Program-made: the position numbers and the translations under genes
Shown here: positions 37,786 to 48,700 of the stretch, piece after piece
How positions within the stretch are numbered: position 1 is the stretch's first letter
Layout: the number at the start of each line of letters is the position of its first letter
Source: Spartinivicinus marinus
GTDB taxonomy: Bacteria; Pseudomonadota; Gammaproteobacteria; Pseudomonadales; Zooshikellaceae
NCBI RefSeq assembly: GCF_026309355.1
Contig: NZ_JAPJZK010000001.1
Location: 5,786,501 to 5,850,500 of the forward strand
Reading direction: 5' to 3'
Length of the DNA stretch: 64,000 bases
Notes under the pieces: generated by a model
Seen by the model: only the letters and a program-made list of their open reading frames with translations
What the model was told of the DNA's origin: nothing
Databases searched by the model: none

Positions 37786-39126
37786 TTAGTAAATAACGAT
37801 ATACTCTTCGCAATATACTGTAGGTTGATATAGGTCAACTGCTGTTTGACTTTCTGGGTTCAGATTACATGTCTGACTACTAACACTTCCCAAACTTCCT
37901 GTAAAGCTGGCATTATGATCATGTTTTGTATTATCAGTACCTGGATGTCGCCCACTTTGCATCGCGTAATAGTAACCACTGCCACCCTTGTCATCACCTT
38001 CTTCAATGTATTTACCACTAGTATCCCTCATTGTCCAGACATGTGCATTTTCAGTTGTAGCATAATTATATTTAACTGAAATACTTCCACTTGGGGTAAA
38101 TGTACCGGTTGTAACGCTTCGATCAACTTTTGGCAAATTACTTGCGGAGAGAGATACATTGTCATTTCCGCGTTTATCATTATTTTTATAATTATCAACA
38201 GTATTTGCTATTACTCTTCCTCTTGTATCAGGTGCTTTTTTACCTTTTAGTTTAGGGTGTGCCCTCTCATGATCAATTATTGAGCCATCACATGGCCAAT
38301 AATAGTCAGGTTTGGGTAAGCCATATTTTGCCCCATACCAAAATACTAAATCACCCACTTCTTGTTTTGTTATTAGTCCTGAATTTTCTAATACGTTATA
38401 AGGAATTGTGCCATCAGCGAGATTTGAAGCATTTAAATTTGTAACCTGAGAACCATCTCCAACAATTTTACCTCTAACCTCAACATCTCCATTAATATCC
38501 ACATGAGGCTCGGCTTTTGTTGTTTTTCCATTTACAGCTATAGCGCCATCCTCATTAATATGAAACCAGGTCGCTTTCTTATCCTCATTAACAACCTGCA
38601 GTGATCCATTTAAATACAGTTTTGAGCCTTGACTTTCTTCTGCTCCAATCGCTACATCACCATTATTTTTAATGACAAAGGGGGTTGCATCATTATCACC
38701 TACGGCATTAATCCCTGCATCATCTATACGAAAAGCATCACCACTACTGCTTTCCATGACCACATGCAGTCTGGCTTTTGGATAGGTGGTTGCTAATCCT
38801 ATATGGCCATTGTCTTGCTTAATAAAAAAACGTGTTTGGGCCTGACCATCTTCTATATTTAATCCAGCAATTTGCTTCCCTTGACTGGAATCTGGGTATT
38901 GGTTGATACGCCAGTTATGTGAACCTTGCTGGTCGTAAAAATCAAAAATATTTTGTTGCTCACCACTTGCATTAATTTTTAGTGGTTGCGAAGCATCTGG
39001 TTGTTTTTCTATTTTATCATCTTGCACATTCAACAATGAGTCAAACACATCAATAAAATCTAACTCAGTTGGACGAGCACCCGTTTTGAATAGTTTCTTC
39101 AGTTCTAATCGAGTTCGCTTTGCCAT
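37786..39126 (-). CDS. Tail fibre protein with C-terminal phage collar domain
   Basis: 446 residues from ATG 39126 (AAGGA six bases upstream; the frame extends to 39177 but that part overlaps the previous gene and a repeat). The N-terminus RTRLELKKLFKTGARPTELDFIDVFDSLL is a short docking motif. Next come beta-rich segments typical of bacteriocin or phage fibres (NGHIGLATTYPKARLHV, VAIGAEESQGSKLYLNGSL, VEVRGKIVGDGSQVTNL). The C-terminal tail-collar domain has GDLVFWYGAKYGLP, WPCDGS, APDTRGRVI and a His-rich stretch. Probably the distal receptor-binding fibre of a tail-like particle. It is the last gene of the operon; an IS982 copy sits directly after its stop. Confidence 0.82.
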   Translation of the reverse strand: MAKRTRLELKKLFKTGARPTELDFIDVFDSLLNVQDDKIEKQPDASQPLKINASGEQQNIFDFYDQQGSHNWRINQYPDSSQGKQIAGLNIEDGQAQTRFFIKQDNGHIGLATTYPKARLHVVMESSSGDAFRIDDAGINAVGDNDATPFVIKNNGDVAIGAEESQGSKLYLNGSLQVVNEDKKATWFHINEDGAIAVNGKTTKAEPHVDINGDVEVRGKIVGDGSQVTNLNASNLADGTIPYNVLENSGLITKQEVGDLVFWYGAKYGLPKPDYYWPCDGSIIDHERAHPKLKGKKAPDTRGRVIANTVDNYKNNDKRGNDNVSLSASNLPKVDRSVTTGTFTPSGSISVKYNYATTENAHVWTMRDTSGKYIEEGDDKGGSGYYYAMQSGRHPGTDNTKHDHNASFTGSLGSVSSQTCNLNPESQTAVDLYQPTVYCEEYIVIY

Positions 39127-39138
39127 GATTAATCCTTT

Positions 39139-39176
39139 TATACCTTCTCTAATGATTTTTATATTAAAAATACCCA
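39139..39176. repeat. Minimal copy of the interspersed repeat at a fibre-gene junction
   Basis: TATACCTTCTCTAATGATTT and then ATTAAAAATACCCATA, that is, only the two ends of the family with no centre. It spans the end of the 579-residue fibre gene and the leader of the collar-type fibre gene. Confidence 0.4.
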
Positions 39177-40903
39177 TACACTTGTATGGCTAATGTATGC
39201 TTCGATTCATCATTATTTGGCGCACGTCCATTACCTTGTATAGGTACGACTAGACTCACATCAAACTGATTGTTTTCTTTTAGTGGAATAATTTGTGTTC
39301 CATGAAACATCCTATTTTTATTATTTTTAGTTCCATAATGACTAATCATCACATCATAAGGGAGCTTATTATTCATTAATTCGCTATCTGAACGTTCATC
39401 TAAAGTAGCAGTTGGACGCCCTAACCCATGAACAACCCAACCTTGAGCTTTTTCTGAGAAGGTTGTAATTGAAACCATTATAGCGGTTGCTGGTTCAGTG
39501 ATTTGATTGACCTTAATGTTTTTTATTACTTTATTACCTGAATTAGTCTGCAATCTAATTAGCTCTGGTTCTGCTAAAAGCTTAAGGCTATTAGATGGTA
39601 TTCCAACAAACTCACCGGCTGATAATTTCCCAGTGATTTTAACATCTTGATCAACATTAATATTTTTTCCAACAAAAAGACTGCTTACATTAAAATCTTG
39701 TTGTAGATCACCTTTTTTTGCTGCCTTAGTATCTGCATAAGCTTTTATCGCCTGCTCTGTGGGAATAGTACTGTTACTATTCCCAGATAATGAAGAATCC
39801 TCCGAAATCTTATTAATAGCTGGGCCACTATTCAAACTGAATGTATTACCAACTTGTAGAACGTCGCCTACGTGTAAATATCCATCTACTTTCTCATCAC
39901 CATTAACCATTAAGCCTTTTGAAGTGATTCTATTAGCTTGTAAGTTTTGATTAATATTGGCACTGCCAGCAGTTAGATTATTTTGTATATTGGCATCAGT
40001 TTTACAATAAAGTTCGTCACCTATGGTTAATTTTCCCACCATAAAGTCTTGGGTGATATCACCAGATTTATTGGCTTTGGTATTAGCGATAGTATCAACA
40101 TAAGTTTTTATAGCTTTTTCTGTTGGTAAATGAGTATCACTATTAGTAGATAAGCCTCCATCTAGAGAAATCTTACTGATAACTGGCCCACTACCCAAAG
40201 TGACTGTTTCACCAATTGAAAGCCCCTTCGCCACTGATAGATTGGCCTCAATACTTTCATTACCCTTGACGACTAAATCTTCAGTAACAGTTAACCTCTG
40301 TGCTTGTAGATGGCTATCAACTGTCACATTTGTAGTCACTAGGTTACCTTTGATACTTACATCTTTTTCACAGGCCAACCGATCATTAGCTGTTAGTTCC
40401 TGCTCCACCGTCAAGGTTTTATTGACTAAAACAGACTTAGCAAAGTTTGCATCACCTTCTATAGCAATATCACCAGATGCTGACATATTGCCTGCAGCAT
40501 TTAGATGGTTAGCAGCAAAGTCTTGACTGGCATCACCTGCCTTATTAGCTTTGGTGTTAGCTAGGGTATCAACATAAGTTTTAACTGCTTGCTGAGTAGG
40601 TACTCTCTCCGTAGAAGCATCTACATCTAACGATTCATCACTAAAAGCGGTTATTTTATGACCATTTACTAGGACTAAACCACCTTGGATTGTGGTATCA
40701 CCAATGACTTTCAAAATTTTGCATAATAATTGATTGGCTTGAAAATCTTCTTCACCACCATTTTTTTTAGCTCGACTAGTAATCGCCACCATTAAATGGT
40801 GACTAATATATTCAATATCTTTATTAGTTAGCTGATAATTTTTTAATCGTGCTGCTAAGGCTTCCGGCACATCGTAATCAATATCGTAAGGGTTGTCAGA
40901 CAT
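39164..40903 (-). CDS. Tail-fibre-like protein with three internal repeats
   Basis: 579 residues from ATG 40903 (AAGG eleven bases upstream). The N-terminus DNPYDIDYDVPEALAARLKNYQL resembles short baseplate-docking segments. The middle carries three related blocks, each starting with a TEKAIKTYVDT/TEQAIKAYADT-like helix and continuing with TKANKAGDASQDFAANHL, TKANKSGDITQDFMVGKL and TKAAKKGDLQQDFNVSSL, then beta segments of the VEGNVSVNGD style. This is typical of a trimeric beta-prism fibre shaft. The C-terminal 150 residues are a different domain. No similarity to a known receptor binder was recognised. It lies between the LamG gene and the collar fibre gene. Confidence 0.75.
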   Translation of the reverse strand: MSDNPYDIDYDVPEALAARLKNYQLTNKDIEYISHHLMVAITSRAKKNGGEEDFQANQLLCKILKVIGDTTIQGGLVLVNGHKITAFSDESLDVDASTERVPTQQAVKTYVDTLANTKANKAGDASQDFAANHLNAAGNMSASGDIAIEGDANFAKSVLVNKTLTVEQELTANDRLACEKDVSIKGNLVTTNVTVDSHLQAQRLTVTEDLVVKGNESIEANLSVAKGLSIGETVTLGSGPVISKISLDGGLSTNSDTHLPTEKAIKTYVDTIANTKANKSGDITQDFMVGKLTIGDELYCKTDANIQNNLTAGSANINQNLQANRITSKGLMVNGDEKVDGYLHVGDVLQVGNTFSLNSGPAINKISEDSSLSGNSNSTIPTEQAIKAYADTKAAKKGDLQQDFNVSSLFVGKNINVDQDVKITGKLSAGEFVGIPSNSLKLLAEPELIRLQTNSGNKVIKNIKVNQITEPATAIMVSITTFSEKAQGWVVHGLGRPTATLDERSDSELMNNKLPYDVMISHYGTKNNKNRMFHGTQIIPLKENNQFDVSLVVPIQGNGRAPNNDESKHTLAIQVYGYF

Positions 40904-40996
40904 AGTGAAAATTACCTTATTTATCAAAAGCGAAGGGCAAGTTTACTACTGTAAAACTTGCGGTAACGCCTTTAATTTCTAAAAATGTGTTACTGG

Positions 40997-41119
40997 ATAT
41001 TTTAGGCGAGGCCGTCAAATGAGGAACCTCATGAGCCTATAAGTAATAGGTGATTAGGAATGAAGATCTCGATGCCCTATAGGTACAACAAACCTAAAAT
41101 ATTATTAGCGAAGAGTATA
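40997..41119. repeat. Interspersed repeat copy overlapping the end of the LamG gene
   Basis: Contains TTTTAGGCGAGGCCGTCAAATG, CATGAGCCTATAAGTAATAG, AACCTAAAATATTATTAGCG and the family end GCGAAGAGTATA. Its right end encodes the last five residues and the stop codon of the LamG protein, so insertion appears to have reshaped that C-terminus. Confidence 0.6.
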
Positions 41120-42802
41120 CTGTGGGTTTAACTCGATTGAGATATCACTCAACACCCCATCACACATATTTTTTAAATCTTCTTTATTCGGTAAAATCAC
41201 CTTTTGATCTGTATCACCGACTACTGGTACGGCTTTAATATTCATGGTGACTTTACCTAGATAATATTCTCTATTTTGCTTCGCGGCTTTTCTCGCTTCA
41301 GCTACTTGTTCAGAAATATTATTAATAAGTGCTTCAACAGAGATTTCTGTGGGTTGCGTTTGTTTCAATCGAGCAATTTCTGCTTCTAATTGTTTGATTT
41401 TTTCTTTTAAATCATAACAATCATCATTCAACTGTTTATCTCTCAACTCATAAAGCTGTTTAATTAGAGAAGATTTTATCCATAAATCTGCTGCTATCCA
41501 TAGATCAGCACCAATTAACGATAATGCAGGTCTGTTACTATTAGAATCTTTTGCCTGGTTACCCTGTCCATCATTCAGAGGCCAATAGGCTATTAAACCA
41601 ACTTCTTTGCCTGTTAAACGGTAAAAACGATCATTGATGATTCCTTGTTGGTTTCTTACCGTATCCCAAAGCCGAATATCAGCAAACAGCCCATTAAAGG
41701 CTGATGGTGTTTGATCGGGTGATTGCGGGTTAACAATATTAGTGGCTTGCCCTATGGTAAGCATACCCTTTTGTGGCAACAATTTACCTCTAGCGACTGT
41801 GTTTTTAATCGCAACTAAACCATCTACATAAATCAATAGTAAACCAGTTAAAGCATCCCAACTTACTGTAAGGTGATGCCAAACACCATCATCGACTTTA
41901 ACCGTTTGTGTAGATCCATCGGAATGAAATATTGATTCTCCTAAGATTGTCACTGTTAAACGATGTGCATTTCCCATTGTAACTGTAGGCTGACTCTCTT
42001 CTGCTCCACGGTACTCAAACAAAACACAACTGTCGCTACTGTTAGTTGTCTTAACCCATGTTTCAAAAGTAAAACGGGTATCAGGAAAATTTGTTATTTC
42101 GGGCAACAGCCCATAGTGCTTTGGCCGGTCAAACTGAACACAGGGCTCAGTAGCCAAATGAATTGGAAATGCTTCCGTGAGTGAGTTGATATTAAATGCT
42201 GCTATTTCTCGGGTATTATTTACTTTTTCTACAAGGTACTCATGACCTTGGTGTAAAGGTAAATAGGCTAATAAACCCGACTCATAGCCCGTCAATGGAT
42301 GTACACGATTGGAGCGAATATGACTTTCGGACCTAGCTTCATTCCAAACTCTCACCTCAGCTATTTGCCCAATAAAATCTTCGCCAATCACTAACGGTTC
42401 GCTCACATTAGGGGTTTTGCCTGGTTCCCCTAGAGCACTGGTGGTTTCAATTAGTAGGCCATCAACATACAGGTTAGCCATTGACTGTTGTGTTGCTTCA
42501 TCATAACTCACCTGTAGTACATAATGATGCCATTGTTGGCTATCAACAGTTAATGTCTCGCTGATAACACCATTTTCACCATAATAGCCCTGTAACTTAG
42601 CAATATTATTCTCAAGAATAATTTGTAAGCCGTATTGTATTTTTTGTTGATTAGCTTTATGTAATAGCCATAATTTATCACTTTCCTGTTCTGGAGCTAA
42701 TTTTGCCCATAACTCTAAAGTAAAAAATCCTTGCTGGGTTAAGGTTAATTCAGCAGGCAGCTTTAAAAAGCTATCCGCTAAAAAATTAATAACTTTTGAC
42801 AT
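41105..42802 (-). CDS. Two-domain LamG/concanavalin-like protein of the tail-like operon
   Basis: 565 residues from ATG 42802 (AGGTG just upstream). Two laminin-G-3-like lectin-fold domains are visible: about 8-185 (FTLELWAKLAP, QWHHYVLQVSYD, GEDFIGQIAEVRVWNEARS) and about 215-420 (FTFETWVKTTNSS, GVWHHLTVSWDALTG, FADIRLWDTVRNQ). Each ends with a YLPLHQG or YWPLNDG strand. A heptad coiled coil follows (about 445-480, LKEKIKQLEAEIARLKQ), then a short C-terminal domain. LamG domains bind glycans or surface proteins, so a particle-borne adhesin is plausible. The last residues come from an inserted repeat. Confidence 0.8.
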   Translation of the reverse strand: MSKVINFLADSFLKLPAELTLTQQGFFTLELWAKLAPEQESDKLWLLHKANQQKIQYGLQIILENNIAKLQGYYGENGVISETLTVDSQQWHHYVLQVSYDEATQQSMANLYVDGLLIETTSALGEPGKTPNVSEPLVIGEDFIGQIAEVRVWNEARSESHIRSNRVHPLTGYESGLLAYLPLHQGHEYLVEKVNNTREIAAFNINSLTEAFPIHLATEPCVQFDRPKHYGLLPEITNFPDTRFTFETWVKTTNSSDSCVLFEYRGAEESQPTVTMGNAHRLTVTILGESIFHSDGSTQTVKVDDGVWHHLTVSWDALTGLLLIYVDGLVAIKNTVARGKLLPQKGMLTIGQATNIVNPQSPDQTPSAFNGLFADIRLWDTVRNQQGIINDRFYRLTGKEVGLIAYWPLNDGQGNQAKDSNSNRPALSLIGADLWIAADLWIKSSLIKQLYELRDKQLNDDCYDLKEKIKQLEAEIARLKQTQPTEISVEALINNISEQVAEARKAAKQNREYYLGKVTMNIKAVPVVGDTDQKVILPNKEDLKNMCDGVLSDISIELNPQYTLR

Positions 42803-42842
42803 AGCGACACCTATCACTACTCATTTTCGGAGATAATATAAT

Positions 42843-43020
42843 ATATACTCATAGTGAAGGGTTCTTTAGGCGAGGCCGTCAAGAGATGAAGCCCCAAGAG
42901 CTTAGACAAAACTAAGTGACTGGGGTGACAGTTAATAGCTCCTGCATTAACTGCATTTCCACCATCCATGGTGGTCAAGAACGAAGACAACAAAGCCTAA
43001 AAATCATTCACGAAGAGTAA
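42843..43020. repeat. Long interspersed repeat copy between the LamG and helical-repeat genes
   Basis: Has the family ends TATACTCATAGTGAAGGG and CATTCACGAAGAGTAA, the GGCGAGGCCGTCAAGAG core and GAAGCCCC with a distal GGGGTGAC. An extra insert holds the palindrome CCACCATCCATGGTGG near 42960. It is the longest copy (about 178 bp) and lies directly after the stop of the 888-residue gene. Confidence 0.65.
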
Positions 43021-45687
43021 TTATTGGTTTTTATTTACTTGATAAATTAGAGCTTGTAACTGATCACGATGTACAGTCGACAGCGATTGGGCAATAGCTG
43101 CTTTATATTGAGGTAAATAGTTGGGTTCAACTTGTTGAATATTAGCACGGTATAGGTCATCTGCAGTCAACGCTGTTAAATTACCCTGTTGGCGATAGTG
43201 ACGAATCATTACCAGTGAGTTCACAGCTTGCAGCCAACGTTGTAAACTCAAGTTATCCTTAAGATCGTCTGGCTCAATACCCACAATGGTAGGATCACTT
43301 ATTCCATAAACATAATCAGTACTATTCGCCGCTACAACGGTTAGATTTTCAATACCGTTTAATTGACTGACCAGTAACGAAGGCTCAATATCACTTGTAT
43401 CCATGCCAATATAGGTCAATACCTGTGCTAAGTTAATTTCATCAATAGTGCTTTGCACAAGTGCCAAATCAACCTCAGTCAGTGTATTAAGTTTTGCAAG
43501 ATACACTGCTTTGTTTTCGATAATTAATCGCTCAATACCAACCGCTTTTAACTGTTCTAGAGTAACTGTTTTTTCAATGACTGCATTGGTTATTGTAATC
43601 AATCCCTGAATAGCTTGATAAGTATTATTATTAAATAAACTACGCAATTGATTAAAGCCCGCTGTCAATTGACTCCATAAGGCAGACTTTTCAAAGGTAA
43701 AGCGATATTGCTCTAGACGATCAGTGTTGAGTGCTTCAACACCGGTTTCATGCAGTAATAACATGGTCAACTCCGTTAACCGACCAGCACGCCACATGGT
43801 TGCCAGGTTATTCAATGCATTGACTTGATTAACTAAGGTTTGAAGCAAGGTCAATTGTCCCTGTGGTTTCGCTAATAATGCCTGCCAATAATTTTGAATT
43901 GCTGTATCTTGATAGTCCGTCAATGTTTCTAAATAACCACTTAATTTGGCTCCATCAATAATCAGTGCATTCGTTCGGTCTACTAAGTTTTGTAAATCAG
44001 TTAAGCGAGCAGGAAAGCCAGCCTGAAAAGCGAAAATAACTTCATGATAAATTGCTAATGGCAGGTCATTTAACTTTTCTAATCTTTGCAAGCATAGTTG
44101 GGCAGGTAAGTGTAATTGTTCCTCAGATAAGGCCAATAGCAACACTTGTAAGCGCTCCCTATCACCTTCTGAACGGGCTTGCCTTAATTCAGCCAATCGA
44201 TTTTCTCTACTGATTAATAAGCCAAACCGTTCAACGGTGTTATCACTCATTATCTCGTTAAATAAAACTGATGCTTGATTTAGAGCCTGTTGATAAAACG
44301 GTAAATAAGTCGATATCAACAACTCATCAGCGATACCTGCCTGCTGAAGCTGCGCTATTGTTACTTCCGATTGGGTGGTAATTAGCTCACCATTTAATGC
44401 ATCTACCAAGTGTTGTAACTCAATAGGAGGGGTTAAGGGCATTTGTCCAATACCTGAAAAATATTCTGCAATCTTATCCCCAGCCAATAAAACCCGATAA
44501 TTCTTCAACTTTTCAATTAATAGTTTAGATTTTGGTTGATATGCTCCAGTGCCAGCGCTCGATTCATTCAGGATATTGTTGTAAAAGGGGATAAAGTCAT
44601 TAATAAGCCGCTCTAACTGAGTACTGACCAGTTGAGGCACAGATAAACTTTCTTGCCCACTGTTTTGTGAATAAAAGCTGGCTTCACGCAACATACTTAA
44701 ATTAATACGATCAATTCTGTTTTGCAATTTTTGCAGAGCAGTAGGCTCATCATCAGCCCAACGACGATCTTGGCTAATACTGATGCGGTAAGTTAGTAAA
44801 TTAACTTCAACAACCCGTAAAATACCACTGTTTGTTAACTGGCTTGCAGTAAGTTTGGTGGCATTTTTACCAATAAATTCAGCCTCAAATTGCTGTATAA
44901 TAGTAAAATTACGCTTTAGCACTAGTGCTTGCAGCTTATTAACAAACAGCTCACCGTCATTGATATTATCCAACTCGCTACTCGTTTCGACTAAGTGCTG
45001 GTAAGCAGCTAGATTTTGCTCAGAACAATGTTTAACCCCTGCCGTGGTTAACATGGCTAAACGTAATCCGTTCGCTACCCCTAGCTGATGAAAACGAATT
45101 AACTGTCGTCTGGCATTGGTTTTATCGATTAATTGTTGAATGCCTTCAAGGGTGTCCACATTAGCCGGTGTTACCCCTGCTATAGTTTGCTGATAATATT
45201 CCAACCAATTAGCCTGTAAATTTTTGATTGATAGTCCTTGTAACATCGCTATCGTTAATTCACTGGCATTGTTGTTTGCAGCAAAATCCCGAATCATATC
45301 ATGCCATTGCTTAACCTCATTTTGAGTACGTTGCTTATATTGATTAACTTCTTCACCTGATAAAGTTGTTTTCTGATAATTTGCCGTAATACGACTGGTC
45401 GCACCTGGGCTACAACCATATTGCTGGCAAATATCAGGGTTAAGGGGAGCCGCCAATAGCTGAATATCTGTCTTATCAGGGTTTGACATTCCTGTATCTG
45501 CTAGCTCTTGTATAGATAAAGCAACTGCCAGGTCTATTTCAGCTTGTTCTAACGAAAATTTATGTTGAGTATTATTTTCTGTCGGTAATTGTTTTTGATA
45601 CGCTTCAGCAATACCATCAATAGCACTTTTTAACACCTGACCTAACGGCGCTTCAGTCAAGCGATTAGTATTATCTAACATAGCCAT
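43021..45687 (-). CDS. 888-residue helical-repeat protein of the tail-like operon
   Basis: Starts at ATG 45687 with AAGGA seven bases upstream. The whole protein is built of diverged helical repeats of roughly 55-65 residues with the pattern LT-x(3)-L-x(2)-GI...NL-x-x-Y...LQ-x-LID-x-VN. Examples: LEGIQQLIDKTNARRQ, DLQNLVDRTNALI, LLQTLVNQVNALNNL, LVQSTIDEINLAQV and LQALIYQVNKNQ. Similar repeats occur in large surface proteins of marine gammaproteobacteria. No signal peptide or catalytic motif is seen. Its place between baseplate and fibre genes suggests a structural or tether role; this is inference. Confidence 0.65.
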   Translation of the reverse strand: MAMLDNTNRLTEAPLGQVLKSAIDGIAEAYQKQLPTENNTQHKFSLEQAEIDLAVALSIQELADTGMSNPDKTDIQLLAAPLNPDICQQYGCSPGATSRITANYQKTTLSGEEVNQYKQRTQNEVKQWHDMIRDFAANNNASELTIAMLQGLSIKNLQANWLEYYQQTIAGVTPANVDTLEGIQQLIDKTNARRQLIRFHQLGVANGLRLAMLTTAGVKHCSEQNLAAYQHLVETSSELDNINDGELFVNKLQALVLKRNFTIIQQFEAEFIGKNATKLTASQLTNSGILRVVEVNLLTYRISISQDRRWADDEPTALQKLQNRIDRINLSMLREASFYSQNSGQESLSVPQLVSTQLERLINDFIPFYNNILNESSAGTGAYQPKSKLLIEKLKNYRVLLAGDKIAEYFSGIGQMPLTPPIELQHLVDALNGELITTQSEVTIAQLQQAGIADELLISTYLPFYQQALNQASVLFNEIMSDNTVERFGLLISRENRLAELRQARSEGDRERLQVLLLALSEEQLHLPAQLCLQRLEKLNDLPLAIYHEVIFAFQAGFPARLTDLQNLVDRTNALIIDGAKLSGYLETLTDYQDTAIQNYWQALLAKPQGQLTLLQTLVNQVNALNNLATMWRAGRLTELTMLLLHETGVEALNTDRLEQYRFTFEKSALWSQLTAGFNQLRSLFNNNTYQAIQGLITITNAVIEKTVTLEQLKAVGIERLIIENKAVYLAKLNTLTEVDLALVQSTIDEINLAQVLTYIGMDTSDIEPSLLVSQLNGIENLTVVAANSTDYVYGISDPTIVGIEPDDLKDNLSLQRWLQAVNSLVMIRHYRQQGNLTALTADDLYRANIQQVEPNYLPQYKAAIAQSLSTVHRDQLQALIYQVNKNQ

Positions 45688-45729
45688 TTAGAATTCCTTT
45701 TTTAATTTCACACTATCTAAAATGTGCCT

Positions 45730-48700
45730 TTAAATGTAAGTAACCATCTCAAACAGCTTAGCTTTCCTTCGTTCCACTTCAGTTACTGATATAGCTGTGT
45801 TTGTAAGGCCATCTAGCCATTGTTGGTATGCTGCATTAAAAAGAGTTAATCCTGCTTGATCCAACCACAAACATTGCGCAGCTAAATGAGCAGGAGTTTC
45901 CTGTCGTATTAGTTGTTGAACAAATTGACGGAATTCACTGGTTTGAAAACGACCTTTTTCTGCAGGAAATACCCAAACTACGCGCATCGAAAAAGGATCA
46001 GCTGTATCAGGTTGATAAGAACGAATAGCATAAAGTGATTTATCAATGTTAAATTGACTGGTTTGGGCATTCATTACTGTATAAAAAGCGTACTCACCAT
46101 CCATAAACTGGGTTTTCCCACCCAAATCATAGATAACAATAGCTTCACCTACGGTTAATTGATGATTTCTAGCTTGGCAAGTTATCCCACCCGAGCCATT
46201 TTTCCTTATTTTAGCTAGGTGTTTTATTTCGGCCCATTTTGCCGCTGGGGATGTTAGCCTTAAGCCGCTGTATTCACGATCAATAATAAAACCTTTGGCT
46301 GTTAAACCAATGACTTCATAATCACCGGTGATAGCTGTATTATCAAAAAGGTGTACTCTATCGCCTTTAAATAAACTGTGTTTGTCAGCTAAACAGAGGG
46401 TATACTGAAAGTTATCATTTGAATCTATTTTAGTCCCTTCAAAACCACTTACATTGCCATATCGTCCCCAGCGTCCTGTAATAAGCTCTACCCCAAAGCT
46501 ATCCGAGTATTGACTATTCCCCTCTGTTTTTAACTCAATTTCAGTCACATGATAAACCCCTTGATTATCGGTGTCCTGTTGAACATCGGAAATAATATTA
46601 CTCGCACGATCACTAATTGCTACCCACTCCCCTTTAGTTAAACCATGGCCAGGGGAAGCAAAAAAATGCACACCAGCTCGGGGAAAATAACTGCTCTTAT
46701 TTATCAAATCATTCACATCACGCCAATGCATTCTAAAATCTACGGGGCGATCCAACTGAAAATAACTCAATAGCTCCTGCTGCTGATCTAAAGCACTTAA
46801 CACATAATCGGGTAATTTATCTTTGCTTACAGGGGTAACGGTATAAAGCCCAAGCGGTGCACCCTGCTGACTTACTTTAATAACATCGCCTGGGGTCACT
46901 AACTCACCACTGGGGTTCACCGCGGTTTTAATACGATCTGACAGGCATACTGTAAAACCCTCCCCTTGCCAAAATCCTTTTATTTCAAATGGAGTATTTG
47001 GGCTAGACACCTCATTATCTCTAAATATTTCCCAGCTGGCGGCTAAATTGAGCTGATTATTTAATTGCAAGGTTTTATTATCAAACTTATCCCCGGCAAA
47101 AGCTCTAAAACCTACACTTTCGCTGGCCATGAATATTTCAATTTGATTCATTTCCCTGCTAGGCCGCTGAGGTACGAATAATATAGTTAAATTATTTATA
47201 GTATTATTGGCTGTTACTTCCTGCTTAGGATAAAACCCTTTTAATGGAAGTACCCTTCGCCACCACAGGGTCGGTTGCTGGTTATTTTCAGTTGTCTTAA
47301 TTGCTGATAGTTTTGGTATATAAAAAGATTGTTTATCTTCAGGTATCGGTGTAATAGGAAAATACCCATACGACAAATAAGGTGGTTTATCCTGCGTTAA
47401 TAACTCCACCCAATCATTGGGTGCTAATTCATGTTGAGCCTTTTCTATCAAGGTAATCTTAGTTTTATTATAGCCAATTTGGGTTAACTGCTGAATAGGT
47501 TGCCAGCGCACAGTGAACTCACGCTGAATATCTATATATGCCGTATTACCTGACGCCTCACTCCCAATCACTTGGTTCACGCCTAAAAATTGCCCGCCAA
47601 TAAACAGCTCGATACGATCGTTAGCATTTAGCCCATGCCCTTGAACAAAACAGCGTAACGCTTGCTGATCTTGCTGTGGCCCAGCATTCTCTACTTGTTC
47701 CAGCTTGGTAATAGGTAGTTTTGCAGAATGCTGCCAATGGCCTTGACTAATGTTAACTATATTGTCATCGGCTGTTATTGGTAAACCAGTTAATAGGGGA
47801 ATATCAAAATTATGCTCATCCACTACTTTAACAACGACCACTTTATTCTGCTGAATAACATCACCAGGTGTATCATTAACCAATAAGGTTAACGATACAT
47901 CAATCGCATCCTGCTCACTCAGCCCATGCTGTTTGCTAAAACAACGTAGCCCCCAAACGGTATCACTCAGCTTGACTTTATTAATTGGGTTAATAATTGC
48001 ACCTTCAGTAATACGACGCCATTCACCCCTTAGTGATGCAAACTTAGGCTGAAACGGACGAGCCAACGTAAAATTATCTTCATCAATCTTATTGACTCGC
48101 CAACGGCCAAACGCTTCATTAGCAATCATTAGCTGTATTAATTGATTATTTTTCAAACCGTGGGCAGGTGAAAAGCAAGCTGTAGTGCCCAGCGCCGTTT
48201 GGCTAAACTGCTCAATCACTTGACGTGACACAGGCTGCCATCGTGCCCCTAATGACAGGTCATTTATAATAAAACTATCATCATTAACTTTTTTTATAGG
48301 GTACTTGCCTTGTAACCCCATGGCATTGACTAATTCAACTGAAGCATGGTTATTAAGCTGGTGTTTTTTTGAAACACACAACAAGTCCTGACCTTGTGCT
48401 TCAATGGACTGAATGGGAAAGCCAGCGGGTCGCAGCAATATAGGCTCAACAACAGTAAGCGTCTCACCGTTTTGCTCATCTAATGCCAATAATGCACTTA
48501 ATCGTTTAACAGCCCCTAGCCCATTATTGGTTGAACTATTGGGTTGTTGTAAATTAATGGCCTGACACCGCTTACTTACCAAGTGCGCGCAGGCAGTTAG
48601 ATAATTTTGTTGTTTTTCCCAATAGATTTCTTCAGTCAATTGCAAAGAAGTGGCATCGGGAAATTGCTCCCCTAACCTGGCCAATAAATGGCTTAATAGC

